From the NCBI RefSeq assembly GCF_002946355.1, contig NZ_PKOZ01000001.1:248001-312000 (forward strand): DNA of 64,000 bases, written 5' to 3'. The first letter of the stretch is position 1. Every line of letters starts with the position of its first letter. The DNA is from Pradoshia eiseniae (GTDB taxonomy: Bacteria; Bacillota; Bacilli; Bacillales; Pradoshiaceae). This document shows positions 27,102 through 37,676 of this stretch, one piece after another. The notes under the pieces were generated by a model that worked only from the letters and a program-made list of their open reading frames with translations, searched no databases and had not been told where the DNA came from. The position numbers were made by a program, and so were the translations under genes.

Positions 27102-28523
27102 ATGTCAACAGAATATGATCTTGTCATCCTGGGCGGTGGAACAGGCGGATATGTGGCCGCTATCCGAGCTTCACAGCTCGGTTTAAAAACAGCAATCGTA
27201 GAAGCGGGTAAGCTTGGGGGAACCTGCCTGCATGCTGGCTGCATTCCGTCAAAGGCATTGCTTAGAAGTGCTGAAGTGTATCAAACCGTAAAGAAAGCTG
27301 CTGGCTTTGGCGTAAAAACGGAAGCGCCGGTCTTCGATTTTGGCGTTGCACAAGAGAGAAAGCAAAGTATTGTGGACAAGCTCCACAATGGAGTCCAATA
27401 CTTAATTAAGCAAGGCAAGATAGATCTATATGAGGGGTATGGCCGGCTTTTAGGTCCATCTATCTTCTCTCCAATGGCTGGTACCGTTTCGGTTGAGATG
27501 AATAACGGCGAAGAGAATGAAATGCTTATTCCAAAGAATGTCCTTCTTGCTACTGGCTCAAGACCGCGGACGCTTGCTGGTCTGACCATTGATGGCCAGA
27601 CGGTTCTTACCTCTGATGATGCGCTTAGACTTAAGCAGCTCCCTTCATCTATGCTTATTATCGGGGGAGGTGTCATCGGTGTTGAGTGGGCATCAATGCT
27701 TTGCGATTTCGACGTTGAGGTGACCATTTTGGAATATGCTGACCGAATCCTGCCGACAGAGGATGAGGAGATTTCAAAGGCGATGACTAAGGCATTGAAG
27801 AAAAAAGGGATAAAAATCGTGACAGGCGCGAAAGTTCTTCCGGAAACGCTTTCCGTTCAAGATGGCTTGACCATTTCGGCTGAGGAGAGCGGAACTAACC
27901 GTGACTATCGAGCTGAAAAGATGCTGGTTTCTGTCGGCCGTGATGCTAATACTGATGGGATTGGGCTCGAGAATACCGACATTGAGTTCAGTAAAGGAGT
28001 CATTCAGGTAAATGAGGTTTACCAGACAAAAGAATCTCATATATATGCGATTGGCGACTGTATTGGGGGAATGCAGCTTGCCCATGTGGCAAGCCATGAA
28101 GGCATTAAGGCAGTTGAGCATATGGCGGGTTTGAAGACAGAGCCAATCCGCTATGACTGGATACCGCGCTGTATATATAGCAGCCCGGAGGCAGCGAGCG
28201 TTGGTATTACTGAAGAGGAAGCGTTAAAGAGAGGCCATAAGGTGAAGGTGGGTAAATTCCCTTTTCAGGCCTTGGGGAAAGCGCTTGTATTTGGAGAGGC
28301 AGAAGGGTTTGCCAAAATCATCTCTGATGCCGAAAGTGATGATCTGCTTGGAGTCCATATGATTGGCCCGCATGTGACAGACATGATTTCAGAGGCTGGT
28401 CTTGCATTGGTCTTAAATGCGACGGCATGGGAAGTGGCATCAAGCATCCATCCTCACCCTTCCCTTTCAGAGGTGATTGGAGAGGCGGCACTTGCGGTTG
28501 ATGGAATGGCGCTTCATTTGTAA
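27102..28523 (+). CDS. lpdV: Branched-chain keto acid dehydrogenase E3 (dihydrolipoyl dehydrogenase)
   Basis: The 473-aa flavoprotein re-oxidises the lipoyl groups of E2. FAD-binding VILGGGTGGYVAA, redox disulfide in GGTCLHAGCIPSK, NAD-binding IIGGGVIGVEWAS, and catalytic His-Glu in HPHPSLSE are all present. ATG 27102 lies about 10 nt after GGGGAGGG and gives the N-terminus MSTEYDLVIL seen in B. subtilis LpdV; in-frame ATGs upstream (27021, 27054) would add a non-conserved leader containing a hairpin. Confidence 0.95.
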   Translation: MSTEYDLVILGGGTGGYVAAIRASQLGLKTAIVEAGKLGGTCLHAGCIPSKALLRSAEVYQTVKKAAGFGVKTEAPVFDFGVAQERKQSIVDKLHNGVQYLIKQGKIDLYEGYGRLLGPSIFSPMAGTVSVEMNNGEENEMLIPKNVLLATGSRPRTLAGLTIDGQTVLTSDDALRLKQLPSSMLIIGGGVIGVEWASMLCDFDVEVTILEYADRILPTEDEEISKAMTKALKKKGIKIVTGAKVLPETLSVQDGLTISAEESGTNRDYRAEKMLVSVGRDANTDGIGLENTDIEFSKGVIQVNEVYQTKESHIYAIGDCIGGMQLAHVASHEGIKAVEHMAGLKTEPIRYDWIPRCIYSSPEAASVGITEEEALKRGHKVKVGKFPFQALGKALVFGEAEGFAKIISDAESDDLLGVHMIGPHVTDMISEAGLALVLNATAWEVASSIHPHPSLSEVIGEAALAVDGMALHL

Positions 28524-28550
28524 TGAATGAAATGGATAGGGGGAATTTTG

Positions 28551-29558
28551 ATGGCAGAAAATAGGCATGAACAATTAGGCTTAACTAATCAAACGGTATT
28601 AGAGATGTATGAAATGATGCTTATGGCAAGAAGAATAGATGAGCGTATGTGGCTTTTGAACCGCTCTGGCAAGATTCCGTTCGTTATCTCCTGCCAAGGA
28701 CAGGAGGCAGCTCAAGTCGGTGCTGCCTTCGCGCTCGACAGGAATAAAGATTATGTCCTTCCCTACTATAGAGATATGGGAGTCGTGCTTACCTTTGGCA
28801 TGACGGCAAAGCAGCTTATGCTATCCGGATTTGCGAAAATGGAAGACCCGAATTCAGGAGGCAGGCAGATGCCGGGGCATTTTGGCCAAAAGGAAAATCG
28901 GATTGTGACTGGTTCTTCTCCGGTGACGACACAAGTTCCGCATGCGGTAGGCATCGCGCTCGCCGGCAAGATGCAAAATAAGGATTTAGTTACCTTCGTC
29001 ACCTTTGGTGAGGGCTCTTCCAATCAGGGGGATTTCCATGAAGGTGCTAATTTTGCCGGTGTACATAAGCTTCCGGTTATTCTCATGTGCGAAAATAATA
29101 AATACGCCATTTCTGTGCCCGTTGAAAAGCAGCTGGCCTGCGAACGTGTTTCTGATCGGGCAGTTGGATACGGGATGCCTGGTGTGACGGTTAATGGAAA
29201 TGATCCGCTAGAGGTTTATGGAGCCGTCAAGGAGGCAGCAGGCAGAGCACGGCGCGGCGAAGGACCGAGCCTAATTGAAACGGTCTCCTACCGATTGACC
29301 CCGCATTCAAGTGATGATGATGATCGTTCTTATCGTGCGCCTGCTGAAGTGGCAGAGGCGAAGACGAATGATCCTATCATTACGTTCGGTGCCTATTTGA
29401 AAGAAACAGGTGTTCTTGACGATAATCTCGAGAAAGAAATCAATGAACGCGTGATGAAGCTCGTCAATGAAGCGACAGATTATGCGGAGAATGCGCCGTA
29501 TGCACAGGCAGAGGATGCTTTGAAGCATGTGTATGAAGAAGGAATGGGGGCGGTTTGA
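28551..29558 (+). CDS. bkdAA: Branched-chain keto acid dehydrogenase E1 alpha
   Basis: This 335-aa thiamine diphosphate subunit decarboxylates branched 2-keto acids. It has the ThDP motif region VTFGEGSSNQGDFHEGANFAG and CENNKYAISVP, and the phosphorylation-loop-like SYRLTPHSSDDDDRSYR. ATG 28551 follows ATAGGGGGAA; an in-frame ATG at 28527 would be too near the lpdV stop and has no such site. The stop overlaps the bkdAB start (TGATG). Confidence 0.95.
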   Translation: MAENRHEQLGLTNQTVLEMYEMMLMARRIDERMWLLNRSGKIPFVISCQGQEAAQVGAAFALDRNKDYVLPYYRDMGVVLTFGMTAKQLMLSGFAKMEDPNSGGRQMPGHFGQKENRIVTGSSPVTTQVPHAVGIALAGKMQNKDLVTFVTFGEGSSNQGDFHEGANFAGVHKLPVILMCENNKYAISVPVEKQLACERVSDRAVGYGMPGVTVNGNDPLEVYGAVKEAAGRARRGEGPSLIETVSYRLTPHSSDDDDRSYRAPAEVAEAKTNDPIITFGAYLKETGVLDDNLEKEINERVMKLVNEATDYAENAPYAQAEDALKHVYEEGMGAV

Positions 29559-30541
29559 TGCCGGTTTTATCATATATTGATGCCATTACATTGGCTTTGA
29601 GAGAAGAGATGGAAAGAGACGAGAAAGTATTTGTTCTTGGTGAGGATGTAGGCAAAAAAGGCGGTGTTTTTAAAGCGACTGCCGGATTGTATGAGCAATT
29701 TGGAGAGGCGAGAGTTCTCGATACACCGCTTGCTGAATCGGCAATTGCCGGGGTGGGCATTGGCGCTGCGATGTATGGCATGCGGCCGGTCGCTGAGATG
29801 CAGTTTGCTGATTTTATCATGCCTGCTGTGAATCAAATTATCTCTGAGGCAGCTAAAATCCGCTATCGCTCCAATAATGACTGGCATTGCCCGATTGTCA
29901 TTCGTGCCCCGTTCGGTGGAGGTGTCCACGGAGCGCTTTATCATTCTCAATCCGTTGAAGCCATTTTCGCCAATCAGCCTGGCCTAAAGGTAGTCATTCC
30001 TTCCACACCATATGATGCAAAAGGGCTCTTGAAGGCCGCCATTCGCGATGAAGACCCTGTGCTTTTCTTTGAGCATAAACGGGCTTACAGATTGATTAAG
30101 GGAGAGGTTCCGGCTGATGATTATGTCCTTCCGATTGGGAAGGCAGATGTGAAACGAGAAGGGGAGGATGTTACCGTCATAACATATGGGTTATGTGTTC
30201 ATTTCGCCCTCCAAGCGGCAGAGAGGCTTGAAAAGGACGGTATCTCTACCAATATTCTAGACCTTAGAACGGTTTATCCGCTAGATAAGGAAGCCGTTAT
30301 TGAAGCTGCCAGAAAAACAGGGAAGGTCCTGCTGGTAACCGAGGACACGAAGGAAGGCAGTGTCATGAGTGAGGTGTCTGCCATTATTGCTGAGCATTGC
30401 CTGTTCGATTTGGATGCGCCAGTCAAGAGACTGGCTGGTCCTGATGTTCCTGCCATGCCGTATGCTCCGACGATGGAGAAGTTCTTCATGGTCAATCCAG
30501 ATAAGGTCGAAAAAGCGATAAAAGAATTAGCAGAATTCTAG
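29558..30541 (+). CDS. bkdAB: Branched-chain keto acid dehydrogenase E1 beta
   Basis: The 327-aa transketolase-like beta subunit has VLGEDVGKKGGVFKATAGL, DTPLAESAIAGVGIGAA and EMQFADFIMPAVNQI. It forms the alpha2-beta2 E1 with BkdAA. The start ATG 29558 shares one base with the bkdAA TGA, preceded by GGGGGCGG, which indicates translational coupling and equal subunit supply. The length equals the B. subtilis protein. Confidence 0.96.
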   Translation: MPVLSYIDAITLALREEMERDEKVFVLGEDVGKKGGVFKATAGLYEQFGEARVLDTPLAESAIAGVGIGAAMYGMRPVAEMQFADFIMPAVNQIISEAAKIRYRSNNDWHCPIVIRAPFGGGVHGALYHSQSVEAIFANQPGLKVVIPSTPYDAKGLLKAAIRDEDPVLFFEHKRAYRLIKGEVPADDYVLPIGKADVKREGEDVTVITYGLCVHFALQAAERLEKDGISTNILDLRTVYPLDKEAVIEAARKTGKVLLVTEDTKEGSVMSEVSAIIAEHCLFDLDAPVKRLAGPDVPAMPYAPTMEKFFMVNPDKVEKAIKELAEF

Positions 30542-30566
30542 ATAGCTAGAAAGAGAGGGTAAAAGA

Positions 30567-31835
30567 ATGGCTATAGAAAAGATGAAAATGCCGCAGCTTG
30601 GGGAAAGCGTCACAGAAGGCACCATCTCCACTTGGCTCGTCAAGCCGGGAGACCACGTGCAGAAATATGATCCTATTGCTGAGGTTATGACGGATAAAGT
30701 GAATGCAGAGGTACCGTCCTCCTATACGGGAACCATTCAAGAATTGCTTTTTGAAGAAGGGGAGACCGTCCCTGTCGGCGAACTGATTTGCAGCATTCAG
30801 ACAGAGGGTGAAGGAAGTGAGCAGGAGGCCAAGCAGGAGCAGAAAGTGAAGCCTGCTGAAGCTGATGGAGAGACAGGAGAATCCCTGCAGTCAGCTGGCA
30901 AGCCGCGCTATTCACCTGCCGTATTAAAGCTATCCCAGGAACATGATATTGATTTGAAGACCTTGAACGGAACTGGTGCAGGGGGACGTATCACTCGCAA
31001 GGACGTTTTGAAGGCTATTGAATCAGGTCCTGAAGCGCTCAAGCCCCCTGCTGCATCAGAAAGAAAAGCAGATATGCAAGACTCAAAGGAGCAGGCTGTA
31101 CCGCCAAAAAGGAATCCTATTCAAGCAGCTGCAAATGATACCATCATTCCGGTTTCAGGTATAAGAAAGGCGATAGCACAGAATATGACGCGAGCTAAGC
31201 AGGAGATTCCGCATGCCTGGACAATGGTTGAGGCGGATGTTACTGGTCTTGTCTCGGCAAGAGATGCCTTGAAGAAAGAGTTCAAGGAGAAGGAAGGGTA
31301 TAATCTTACCTACTTTGCCTTTTTTGTCAAGGCTGTGGCACAGGCGCTTAAGGAGTTCCCGGAAATGAACTCTATGTGGGATGGGGATCGAATCATCCAG
31401 AGGAAGGACATTCATTTATCTATTGCAGTGGCGACTGATGATGCTCTCTATGTGCCGGTCATCAAACATGCTGATGAGAAAACAATTAAAGGGATTGCCC
31501 GTGAAATTTATGAACTCGCCGGTAAGGTTAGGTCCGGCAAGCTATCAGCGGATGATATGAGGGGAGGAACCTTCACGGTGAATAATACCGGTTCATTCGG
31601 CTCTGTACAATCGATGGGCATCATTAACCATCCGCAAGCGGCCATTCTGCAGGTGGAATCTATCGTGAAAAAGCCGGTTGTCATGGAAGGGAATATGATT
31701 GCCATTAGAAATATGGTAAATCTCTGCCTCTCTCTCGATCATCGCGTACTGGATGGTTTGGTGGCAGGACGCTTCCTGGCAAGACTGAAGGGAATCCTCG
31801 AAGAAATGAACGAAAAGACAATATCTATCTATTAA
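30567..31835 (+). CDS. bkdB: Branched-chain keto acid dehydrogenase E2 (lipoamide acyltransferase)
   Basis: The 422-aa core subunit has an N-terminal lipoyl domain with the lipoylated lysine in VMTDKVNAEV (about residue 44), a flexible linker, a peripheral-subunit binding domain (SPAVLKLSQEHDIDLKTLNG), and a catalytic domain ending in DHRVLDGLVAGRFL. It transfers isobutyryl, isovaleryl or 2-methylbutyryl groups to CoA, supplying primers for branched-chain fatty acids. It is the last gene of the operon and is followed by a terminator. Confidence 0.96.
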   Translation: MAIEKMKMPQLGESVTEGTISTWLVKPGDHVQKYDPIAEVMTDKVNAEVPSSYTGTIQELLFEEGETVPVGELICSIQTEGEGSEQEAKQEQKVKPAEADGETGESLQSAGKPRYSPAVLKLSQEHDIDLKTLNGTGAGGRITRKDVLKAIESGPEALKPPAASERKADMQDSKEQAVPPKRNPIQAAANDTIIPVSGIRKAIAQNMTRAKQEIPHAWTMVEADVTGLVSARDALKKEFKEKEGYNLTYFAFFVKAVAQALKEFPEMNSMWDGDRIIQRKDIHLSIAVATDDALYVPVIKHADEKTIKGIAREIYELAGKVRSGKLSADDMRGGTFTVNNTGSFGSVQSMGIINHPQAAILQVESIVKKPVVMEGNMIAIRNMVNLCLSLDHRVLDGLVAGRFLARLKGILEEMNEKTISIY

Positions 31836-31849
31836 TATTCTTCATAAAC

Positions 31850-31884
31850 GAACTGGATGAGCCTTGCGTCCAGTTCTTTTTTTT
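31850..31884 (+). terminator. Terminator of the bkd operon
   Basis: GAACTGGA, loop, TCCAGTTC, then eight T. Confidence 0.92.
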
Positions 31885-31979
31885 GCCGCTCTCAAAATAG
31901 AAATAGTCCTTTTCACAGCGCGAGAGAAGTGGTTTGGAAAATCTTGTGATAAAATGTAATTATCAGAAAAAATGTACAT

Positions 31980-32039
31980 ATGAAGGGAGGGAGCTTTCTG
32001 TCTCGGAATAAATCCGATAAAAAGAAAGCCTTGCTATGA
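31980..32039 (+). CDS. Possible 19-codon leader ORF overlapping mutA
   Basis: ATG 31980 reads [19 protein letters not shown] and stops at TGA 32037-32039, so it overlaps the mutA ATG (32036) as ATGA. The only strong Shine-Dalgarno-like sequence in the region (GAAGGGAGGGAG, 31982-31993) lies inside this mini-ORF and is 42 nt from the mutA start, too far for direct use. Coupled translation is possible. The mini-ORF itself has no good ribosome-binding site, so this is tentative. Confidence 0.3.
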   Translation: MKGGSFLSRNKSDKKKALL

Positions 32040-33811
32040 ATTTAGATCAATTACGAAACTATACATTTCCGACAAGCACTGAACAGGATTGGATAGAGGC
32101 TGTTGAGCGTTCCTTGAAGGGTAAAGGAGCAGACAGTTTATTGACGGAAACCTATGAGAATATTATTTTGAAACCGCTTTATTCCGAAAGAACAGCAGAT
32201 GTCGAAAGGCCGGGCACGGCTCCTTATACAAGAGGCATTGGAAATAATGATTTTTGGCTTTGTCAGGAGAATCAAGGAGAGAATGCCGAAGCAGTAACCG
32301 AAGCTGTCAAAAAAGGGATTGAAAATGGTGAGAACGCCCTTTCGTTTAAGACTGACTCTTTAAAGCCAGAGGAGATAAAGGTAGCCCTCGGGAATTTGCC
32401 CATTGAAGATTATCCGGTCTTTATTCAAGCGAATGCTGCGCAGCAAGCAATCATGGGAAACGGTCTGGCAGTCAATGGAGCGGTCTTACGTGATTTGATG
32501 ATGGAATGGGTGCAAGCAGGAGCGGTTCCCCTAAATGAACAAACAGCGTTGACTGAGTGGTTATCAAGCATTGCTGAATGGAAGCAAAATGAACCTGATA
32601 TAAAGACAATTTGGGTTAATACGATTCCTTACCACGAATCAGGAGCAGATGCGGCTAGAGAGATTGCGTATGCACTTGCCGCTGGTGCTGAGTATATGAA
32701 TGCAGCTAATAGTGCAGGTATTGAGCCAAGTGAGCTGACCGACAGCATGGTCTTTTCGTTTGCGATTGACTCTCAATTTTTCATGCAAATCGCAAAGCTC
32801 AGAGCGGCAAGGAAACTATGGAGTGCGGTTGGACAAGTGTATGGAATAAAGGAATGCAGGATGAACATTCATGCAAAGACATCAATGAGAAATAAATCAA
32901 GCTATGATCGTCACGTCAATCTTCTCCGCGCGAGCAATGAAGCGTTTGCTGCCGTGGCTGGAGGATGTCAGTACATAACAGTTGATCCATTTGATGCCAT
33001 GCTTAAAGAACAAAGCTCCCAAGGCATACGTATGGCGCGAAATATCGTACATATCCTCGATAAGGAAGCAGGTATACGCTATTCGGAGGATCCTGGTGGA
33101 GGCTCTTACTACTTAGAGGCGCTTACAGATGAGCTATGCGAAAAGGCCTGGGCTCTCTTCCTTGATATAGAACGGGCAGGGGGGATACTCTCTGTGCTGA
33201 AGAAGGGCCGCATTCAAGCGGAGCTTTTCGAAATAGCTCAGACACGGCTTGAGAATGTAGCCATGCGTAAGGAGAAAATCATCGGGGTGAATGTCTATGC
33301 GAACCCATCGGAAAGGCGTCCAGTTGTTCCTGTTGAGCTGCCGCCGTCGAGTCGAACAGAAAAGGTGAAAGAAATCAGCCGGTTAAGGCCAATCAAACTT
33401 TCTAGCGAATTTGAGGTTATCCGGTCCATGAACCTGACCTGGCAGGACGAAGCTGCAGCAGAGAGAATAGCGGTGATTGGGATTGGCGACCTGAAGGCAT
33501 ATAAGCCATATACAGATTTCGTGAAGGAAATCCTGGCTTCAGGCGGTTTGGCCTATCAATTAGCAGAAGGCATAGAGAGTAGTAAAGAGATAGAAGAACT
33601 TGCCGGACAGCAAAAGGTTCTTCACCTCATCGTTTGCGGCAATCAAAAGGATCTAAAAGGAGATTTGTCTGCGTTATCATTAGAGCCTCATGTCCGCATC
33701 TATACTGTCGGAGATTTTAGTGATAACACAAAGTATCAGCAAATAGACCGGAGCGTCAATATCATTGAATGGCTCACGGTTCTTTCATCCACTCAGGAGG
33801 TAGAGGCATGA
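32036..33811 (+). CDS. mutA: Methylmalonyl-CoA mutase small (beta) subunit
   Basis: The 591-aa protein has the methylmalonyl-CoA mutase TIM-barrel domain ([64 protein letters not shown] in short conserved blocks) but lacks a clear cobalamin DxHxxG motif at its C-terminus, as expected of the non-catalytic subunit. It pairs with MutB. An upstream in-frame stop fixes ATG 32036 as the start, although its ribosome-binding site is weak. The stop overlaps mutB (ATGA). Confidence 0.93.
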   Translation: MNLDQLRNYTFPTSTEQDWIEAVERSLKGKGADSLLTETYENIILKPLYSERTADVERPGTAPYTRGIGNNDFWLCQENQGENAEAVTEAVKKGIENGENALSFKTDSLKPEEIKVALGNLPIEDYPVFIQANAAQQAIMGNGLAVNGAVLRDLMMEWVQAGAVPLNEQTALTEWLSSIAEWKQNEPDIKTIWVNTIPYHESGADAAREIAYALAAGAEYMNAANSAGIEPSELTDSMVFSFAIDSQFFMQIAKLRAARKLWSAVGQVYGIKECRMNIHAKTSMRNKSSYDRHVNLLRASNEAFAAVAGGCQYITVDPFDAMLKEQSSQGIRMARNIVHILDKEAGIRYSEDPGGGSYYLEALTDELCEKAWALFLDIERAGGILSVLKKGRIQAELFEIAQTRLENVAMRKEKIIGVNVYANPSERRPVVPVELPPSSRTEKVKEISRLRPIKLSSEFEVIRSMNLTWQDEAAAERIAVIGIGDLKAYKPYTDFVKEILASGGLAYQLAEGIESSKEIEELAGQQKVLHLIVCGNQKDLKGDLSALSLEPHVRIYTVGDFSDNTKYQQIDRSVNIIEWLTVLSSTQEVEA

Positions 33812-35970
33812 AAAGACCAAACTTTTCTAAAATAGACTGGAAGACAGCTGCTGCTTCTTCTCCAGCAAATAATGATAACCAGAAACAGACAATAACTGAA
33901 ACAAATGAACAAATCAGCATAAAATCGGTGTATGAAATGTCAGATAGCGAACAGCTTCCCCATATGCCGTCATATCCGGGTATCGCACCATTTACACGGG
34001 GACCGTATGCGGCCATGTATGTGAACAGACCTTGGACAGTACGGCAGTATGCGGGATTTTCAACAGCAGAAGAATCCAATGCCTTCTACCGCAGAAATCT
34101 CGAAATGGGTCAAAAAGGGCTGTCGGTAGCCTTTGATTTAGCAACTCACCGCGGCTATGATTCTGACCATCCGCGTGTAATCGGGGATGTCGGCAAGGCA
34201 GGGGTAGCGATAGATTCCATTGAGGATATGAAGATATTGTTTGAGGGGATTCCACTTGAAAAAATGTCGGTTTCGATGACAATGAATGGTGCTGTGCTGC
34301 CTGTAATGGCTTTTTATATCGCAGCTGCGATGGAACAGGGAGTTGAGACAAGCAGTCTCTCAGGCACGATACAAAATGATATATTAAAAGAATATATGGT
34401 TCGAAACACCTATATTTACCCTCCACAAATGTCGATGAGAATCATTTCTGATATTTTTTCTTATACATCATCTAAGATGCCGAGGTTCAACAGCATCTCC
34501 ATATCAGGCTATCATATGCAGGAAGCAGGTGCGCCGGCTGATTTAGAGCTCGCTTATACGCTTGCTGATGGACTTGAGTATGTCCGTTCTGGGTTGGATG
34601 CCGGAATACCGATTGATACGTTTGCGCCGCGACTCTCCTTTTTCTGGGGCATTGGGATGAACTATTTCATGGAGGTGGCGAAGCTTCGGGCGGCAAGATA
34701 TTTATGGGCAACATTAATGACGCAATTCAACCCGCAAAATGAGAAGTCCCTAGCCCTTCGCACCCATTCACAAACATCGGGATGGAGCCTTTCTGAACAG
34801 GATCCATTCAATAATGTCGCCCGGACATTAATCGAAGCTCATGCAGCTGTTATGGGGCATACCCAGTCCCTGCATACGAATGCACTGGATGAGGCCATTG
34901 CCCTTCCGACGGATTTCTCTGCCCGGATTGCACGCAATACCCAATTATATTTGCAGGAAGAAACGGGCTTAACGAATGTTATTGACCCATGGGGCGGCTC
35001 TTACTATGTAGAGTCCTTGACAAAGAGCCTAATTGAAAAAGCATGGGGACATTTAGAGGAGATTGAGAAGCTTGGCGGCATGGCTAAAGCGATTGAAACG
35101 GGCATCCCGAAAATGCGCATTGAGGAGGCCGCCGCAAAAAGGCAGGCAAGGATTGATTCTGGCGAAGAAGTCCTCATCGGGGTGAACCGGTATAGAAGTG
35201 AAGAAACGGATGAGTTTGATATTCTGGAAGTGGATAATTCTAAAGTACGGAGCGGGCAGGTTGCGAGACTGAAAGCAATCAAGGAATCTCGTGATAATGA
35301 AAAGGTGAAGGCAGCTTTGGGCAAACTTACGGATTCGGCGCGAACTGGAGAAGGTAATCTTTTAGAGTTTGCCGTGGAGGCTGCCATACTGCGTGCGACC
35401 TTAGGGGAGATATCGGATGCGATTGAAGCTGTATCAGGAAGGCATCAGGCTGAAGTGAGAACCGTAAGCGGTGTATATGGGCGCCATTATCAGCAAGAGG
35501 GAAAAATCGAAGAAGTCAGAGCGATGACAGAGGAGTTCGTTGAGCATGAAGGCAGGCGCCCGCGCATTCTAATAGCAAAAATGGGGCAGGACGGTCATGA
35601 CAGAGGGGCAAAAGTTGTTGCCACTGCCTATGCTGACCTTGGCTTTGATGTCGATATGGGACCATTATTCCAAACACCAGAAGAAACAGCCACGCAAGCA
35701 ATTGAGAATGATGTCCATGTCATCGGCATGAGTTCCCTTGCCGGCGGACACAAAACCTTGCTTCCGCAGCTGAAGCAAGAATTAAGACGCTTGGGGCGTG
35801 AGGATATTCTTATAATCGCCGGCGGTGTTATTCCTAAACAGGATTATGAATATCTGCTCGAGAATGGTGCAGCAGCAATCTTTGGGCCAGGAACCGTCAT
35901 ACCTGAGGCAGCTGTAACTATTATGGAAGAGATTTATAGGAGCCTTGGCTATGAGGAAGTGTCCGATTGA
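33808..35970 (+). CDS. mutB: Methylmalonyl-CoA mutase large (alpha) subunit
   Basis: The 720-aa adenosylcobalamin enzyme interconverts methylmalonyl-CoA and succinyl-CoA. The barrel domain has [34 protein letters not shown] and [11 protein letters not shown]; the C-terminal B12 domain has [13 protein letters not shown] (the cobalt-ligating His, about residue 597) and [12 protein letters not shown] 33808 follows TCAGGAGG and overlaps the mutA stop. meaB follows at once, giving a mutA-mutB-meaB operon. Confidence 0.97.
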   Translation: MKRPNFSKIDWKTAAASSPANNDNQKQTITETNEQISIKSVYEMSDSEQLPHMPSYPGIAPFTRGPYAAMYVNRPWTVRQYAGFSTAEESNAFYRRNLEMGQKGLSVAFDLATHRGYDSDHPRVIGDVGKAGVAIDSIEDMKILFEGIPLEKMSVSMTMNGAVLPVMAFYIAAAMEQGVETSSLSGTIQNDILKEYMVRNTYIYPPQMSMRIISDIFSYTSSKMPRFNSISISGYHMQEAGAPADLELAYTLADGLEYVRSGLDAGIPIDTFAPRLSFFWGIGMNYFMEVAKLRAARYLWATLMTQFNPQNEKSLALRTHSQTSGWSLSEQDPFNNVARTLIEAHAAVMGHTQSLHTNALDEAIALPTDFSARIARNTQLYLQEETGLTNVIDPWGGSYYVESLTKSLIEKAWGHLEEIEKLGGMAKAIETGIPKMRIEEAAAKRQARIDSGEEVLIGVNRYRSEETDEFDILEVDNSKVRSGQVARLKAIKESRDNEKVKAALGKLTDSARTGEGNLLEFAVEAAILRATLGEISDAIEAVSGRHQAEVRTVSGVYGRHYQQEGKIEEVRAMTEEFVEHEGRRPRILIAKMGQDGHDRGAKVVATAYADLGFDVDMGPLFQTPEETATQAIENDVHVIGMSSLAGGHKTLLPQLKQELRRLGREDILIIAGGVIPKQDYEYLLENGAAAIFGPGTVIPEAAVTIMEEIYRSLGYEEVSD

Positions 35971-37001
35971 TGGATAAGAAGGAGCGAAGAAGGTTCAAGC
36001 GGAAGGAGACATTAAACCTTCAAGTAAGGGATATCGCTGCTAGCTTGATAGAGGGGGAGGTCAGTTCGCTCTCAAAGGCAATTACACTGGTTGAGAGCAG
36101 GCAGGAGGACCATCAGAAGGCAGCACAAGCCATCCTTGCTGAAGTGCTGCCTGAGACAGGAAAGGCGGTTCGGATTGGCATCTCAGGTGTCCCTGGGGCA
36201 GGGAAAAGCACATTCATTGAGAGCTTTGGCTTATACCTATGCGCTCTTGGGCATAAGGTTGCCGTTTTGGCCATCGATCCAAGCTCACCTGTCAGCGGGG
36301 GCAGCATTCTCGGAGACAAGACGAGAATGGAGAAGCTTTCGCGGCACTCCAATGCTTATATCCGACCTACGCCATCTGACGGGGAATTCGGCGGCGTTCA
36401 TCGCAAGACGAGAGAAAGCATGCTATTATGTGAAGCGGCCGGGTACTCTGTCATCATTGTAGAAACGGTCGGGGTTGGCCAGAGTGAAGCGGATGTAAGA
36501 GAGATGGTCGATTTTTTCTTGTTGCTAGCGTTGACGGGCGCGGGAGATGAATTGCAAGGGATGAAGAAGGGCATTCTTGAGCTTGTAGATGCCATTGCAG
36601 TCAACAAGGCTGATGGAGATAATTTAAAGAAAGCCTTACTTGCAAAAGAGGAGTACAGTCGGGTCACGATGGGCATTAATCCTGCAACAATGGGATGGAA
36701 TATAGAGACCCTCACATGCTCAGCTCTTTATCAAGAAGGGCTTGAGGATATATGGAAGCTCATCTTAGCCTTTATGGAGGAGACGCGTCAATCAGGTGTT
36801 CTCGAATCCAGGCGCAGGAATCAAGCAGGTAAATGGCTTCAGTCAGAAGTCAGAAGGATGTTGGTTGAACGTTTCTTGAAGGATGGGGAAGTCCGCTCTT
36901 CCCTTCAGCTGCTAGAGGATAGGGTTAAGGAAGGAACGGTTCTCCCTGCAATGGCAGCAAAAGAATTGATTGACGTTTATTTTTCCTTGAACAAGAAGTA
37001 A
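35970..37001 (+). CDS. meaB: Methylmalonyl-CoA mutase-associated GTPase MeaB
   Basis: This 343-aa G3E GTPase protects and reloads methylmalonyl-CoA mutase with adenosylcobalamin. It has the P-loop GVPGAGKST, the switch region DPSSPVSGGSILGDKTRM, ETVGVGQSE and the base-recognition NKAD. The ATG shares a base with the mutB TGA (TGATGG); an in-frame TTG three bases upstream is an alternative. A terminator follows. Confidence 0.95.
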   Translation: MDKKERRRFKRKETLNLQVRDIAASLIEGEVSSLSKAITLVESRQEDHQKAAQAILAEVLPETGKAVRIGISGVPGAGKSTFIESFGLYLCALGHKVAVLAIDPSSPVSGGSILGDKTRMEKLSRHSNAYIRPTPSDGEFGGVHRKTRESMLLCEAAGYSVIIVETVGVGQSEADVREMVDFFLLLALTGAGDELQGMKKGILELVDAIAVNKADGDNLKKALLAKEEYSRVTMGINPATMGWNIETLTCSALYQEGLEDIWKLILAFMEETRQSGVLESRRRNQAGKWLQSEVRRMLVERFLKDGEVRSSLQLLEDRVKEGTVLPAMAAKELIDVYFSLNKK

Positions 37002-37021
37002 AATAAGGGTATTGGTTAAAA

Positions 37022-37052
37022 AAAGGATAGCAGATTGGATCTGCTATCCTTT
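37022..37052 (+). terminator. Terminator of mutA-mutB-meaB
   Basis: AAAGGATAGCAGA, loop TTGGA, TCTGCTATCCTTT. A 13-bp perfect stem; its own 3' arm ends in T, with little T tract after it. Confidence 0.82.
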
Positions 37053-37194
37053 AAACAAGGGAGTATAGGGATAAAACTTAATTATGGCATTTTTACCCTT
37101 TATGATGGAATGCTAAACCATGAAGTTGGATTATTTTTTAAATTTATACTCCTTTGGTAAAATAAAGAAAAAGACCGGAAAGGAAGAAAACGGC

Positions 37195-37632
37195 ATGAGC
37201 ATGGATTTCAATTTATTTATGAATGATGTAGTCCGCCAAGCTAGGCAGGAAATACAAAATGCAGGATATAAGGAGCTTAAAACGACAGAAGAAGTTGATG
37301 AAGCCCTTCAAGCCAAAGGAACGACACTCGTAATGGTCAACTCTGTTTGCGGGTGTGCAGGCGGCATCGCCCGTCCGGCAGCCTATCACGCAGTGAATTA
37401 TGATAAACGGCCAGATCATCTTGTGACGGTATTTGCCGGACAAGATAAAGAAGCCACAGCACGAGCACGGGAGTATTTCACAGGTTATCCGCCATCCTCT
37501 CCTTCATTCGCATTATTGAAGGATGGAAAGATTATTAAGATGATTGAACGACATGAAATTGAAGGTCATGAGCCAATGCAAGTCATTTCTGCCTTGCAGA
37601 CGGCATTTGATGAATATTGCGATGAAATCTGA
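37195..37632 (+). CDS. brxB: Bacilliredoxin BrxB (YqiW/YphP family)
   Basis: The 145-aa thioredoxin-fold protein has the CGC active site in [15 protein letters not shown] and the conserved ends [14 protein letters not shown] and RHEIEGHEP. It removes bacillithiol from S-bacillithiolated proteins in the cytoplasm. ATG 37195 follows GGAAAGGAAG and gives the same length and N-terminus ([15 protein letters not shown]) as B. subtilis YqiW; a longer reading from 37120 is not conserved. Confidence 0.95.
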   Translation: MSMDFNLFMNDVVRQARQEIQNAGYKELKTTEEVDEALQAKGTTLVMVNSVCGCAGGIARPAAYHAVNYDKRPDHLVTVFAGQDKEATARAREYFTGYPPSSPSFALLKDGKIIKMIERHEIEGHEPMQVISALQTAFDEYCDEI

Positions 37633-37639
37633 TTCACCT

Positions 37640-37676
37640 AAAGCCAGTGTTCTCTAATCAGGGACACTGGCTTTTG
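37640..37676 (+). terminator. Terminator after brxB
   Basis: AAGCCAGTGT and ACACTGGCTT form the stem, followed by TTG. Stem of 10 bp, short T tract. Confidence 0.8.
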
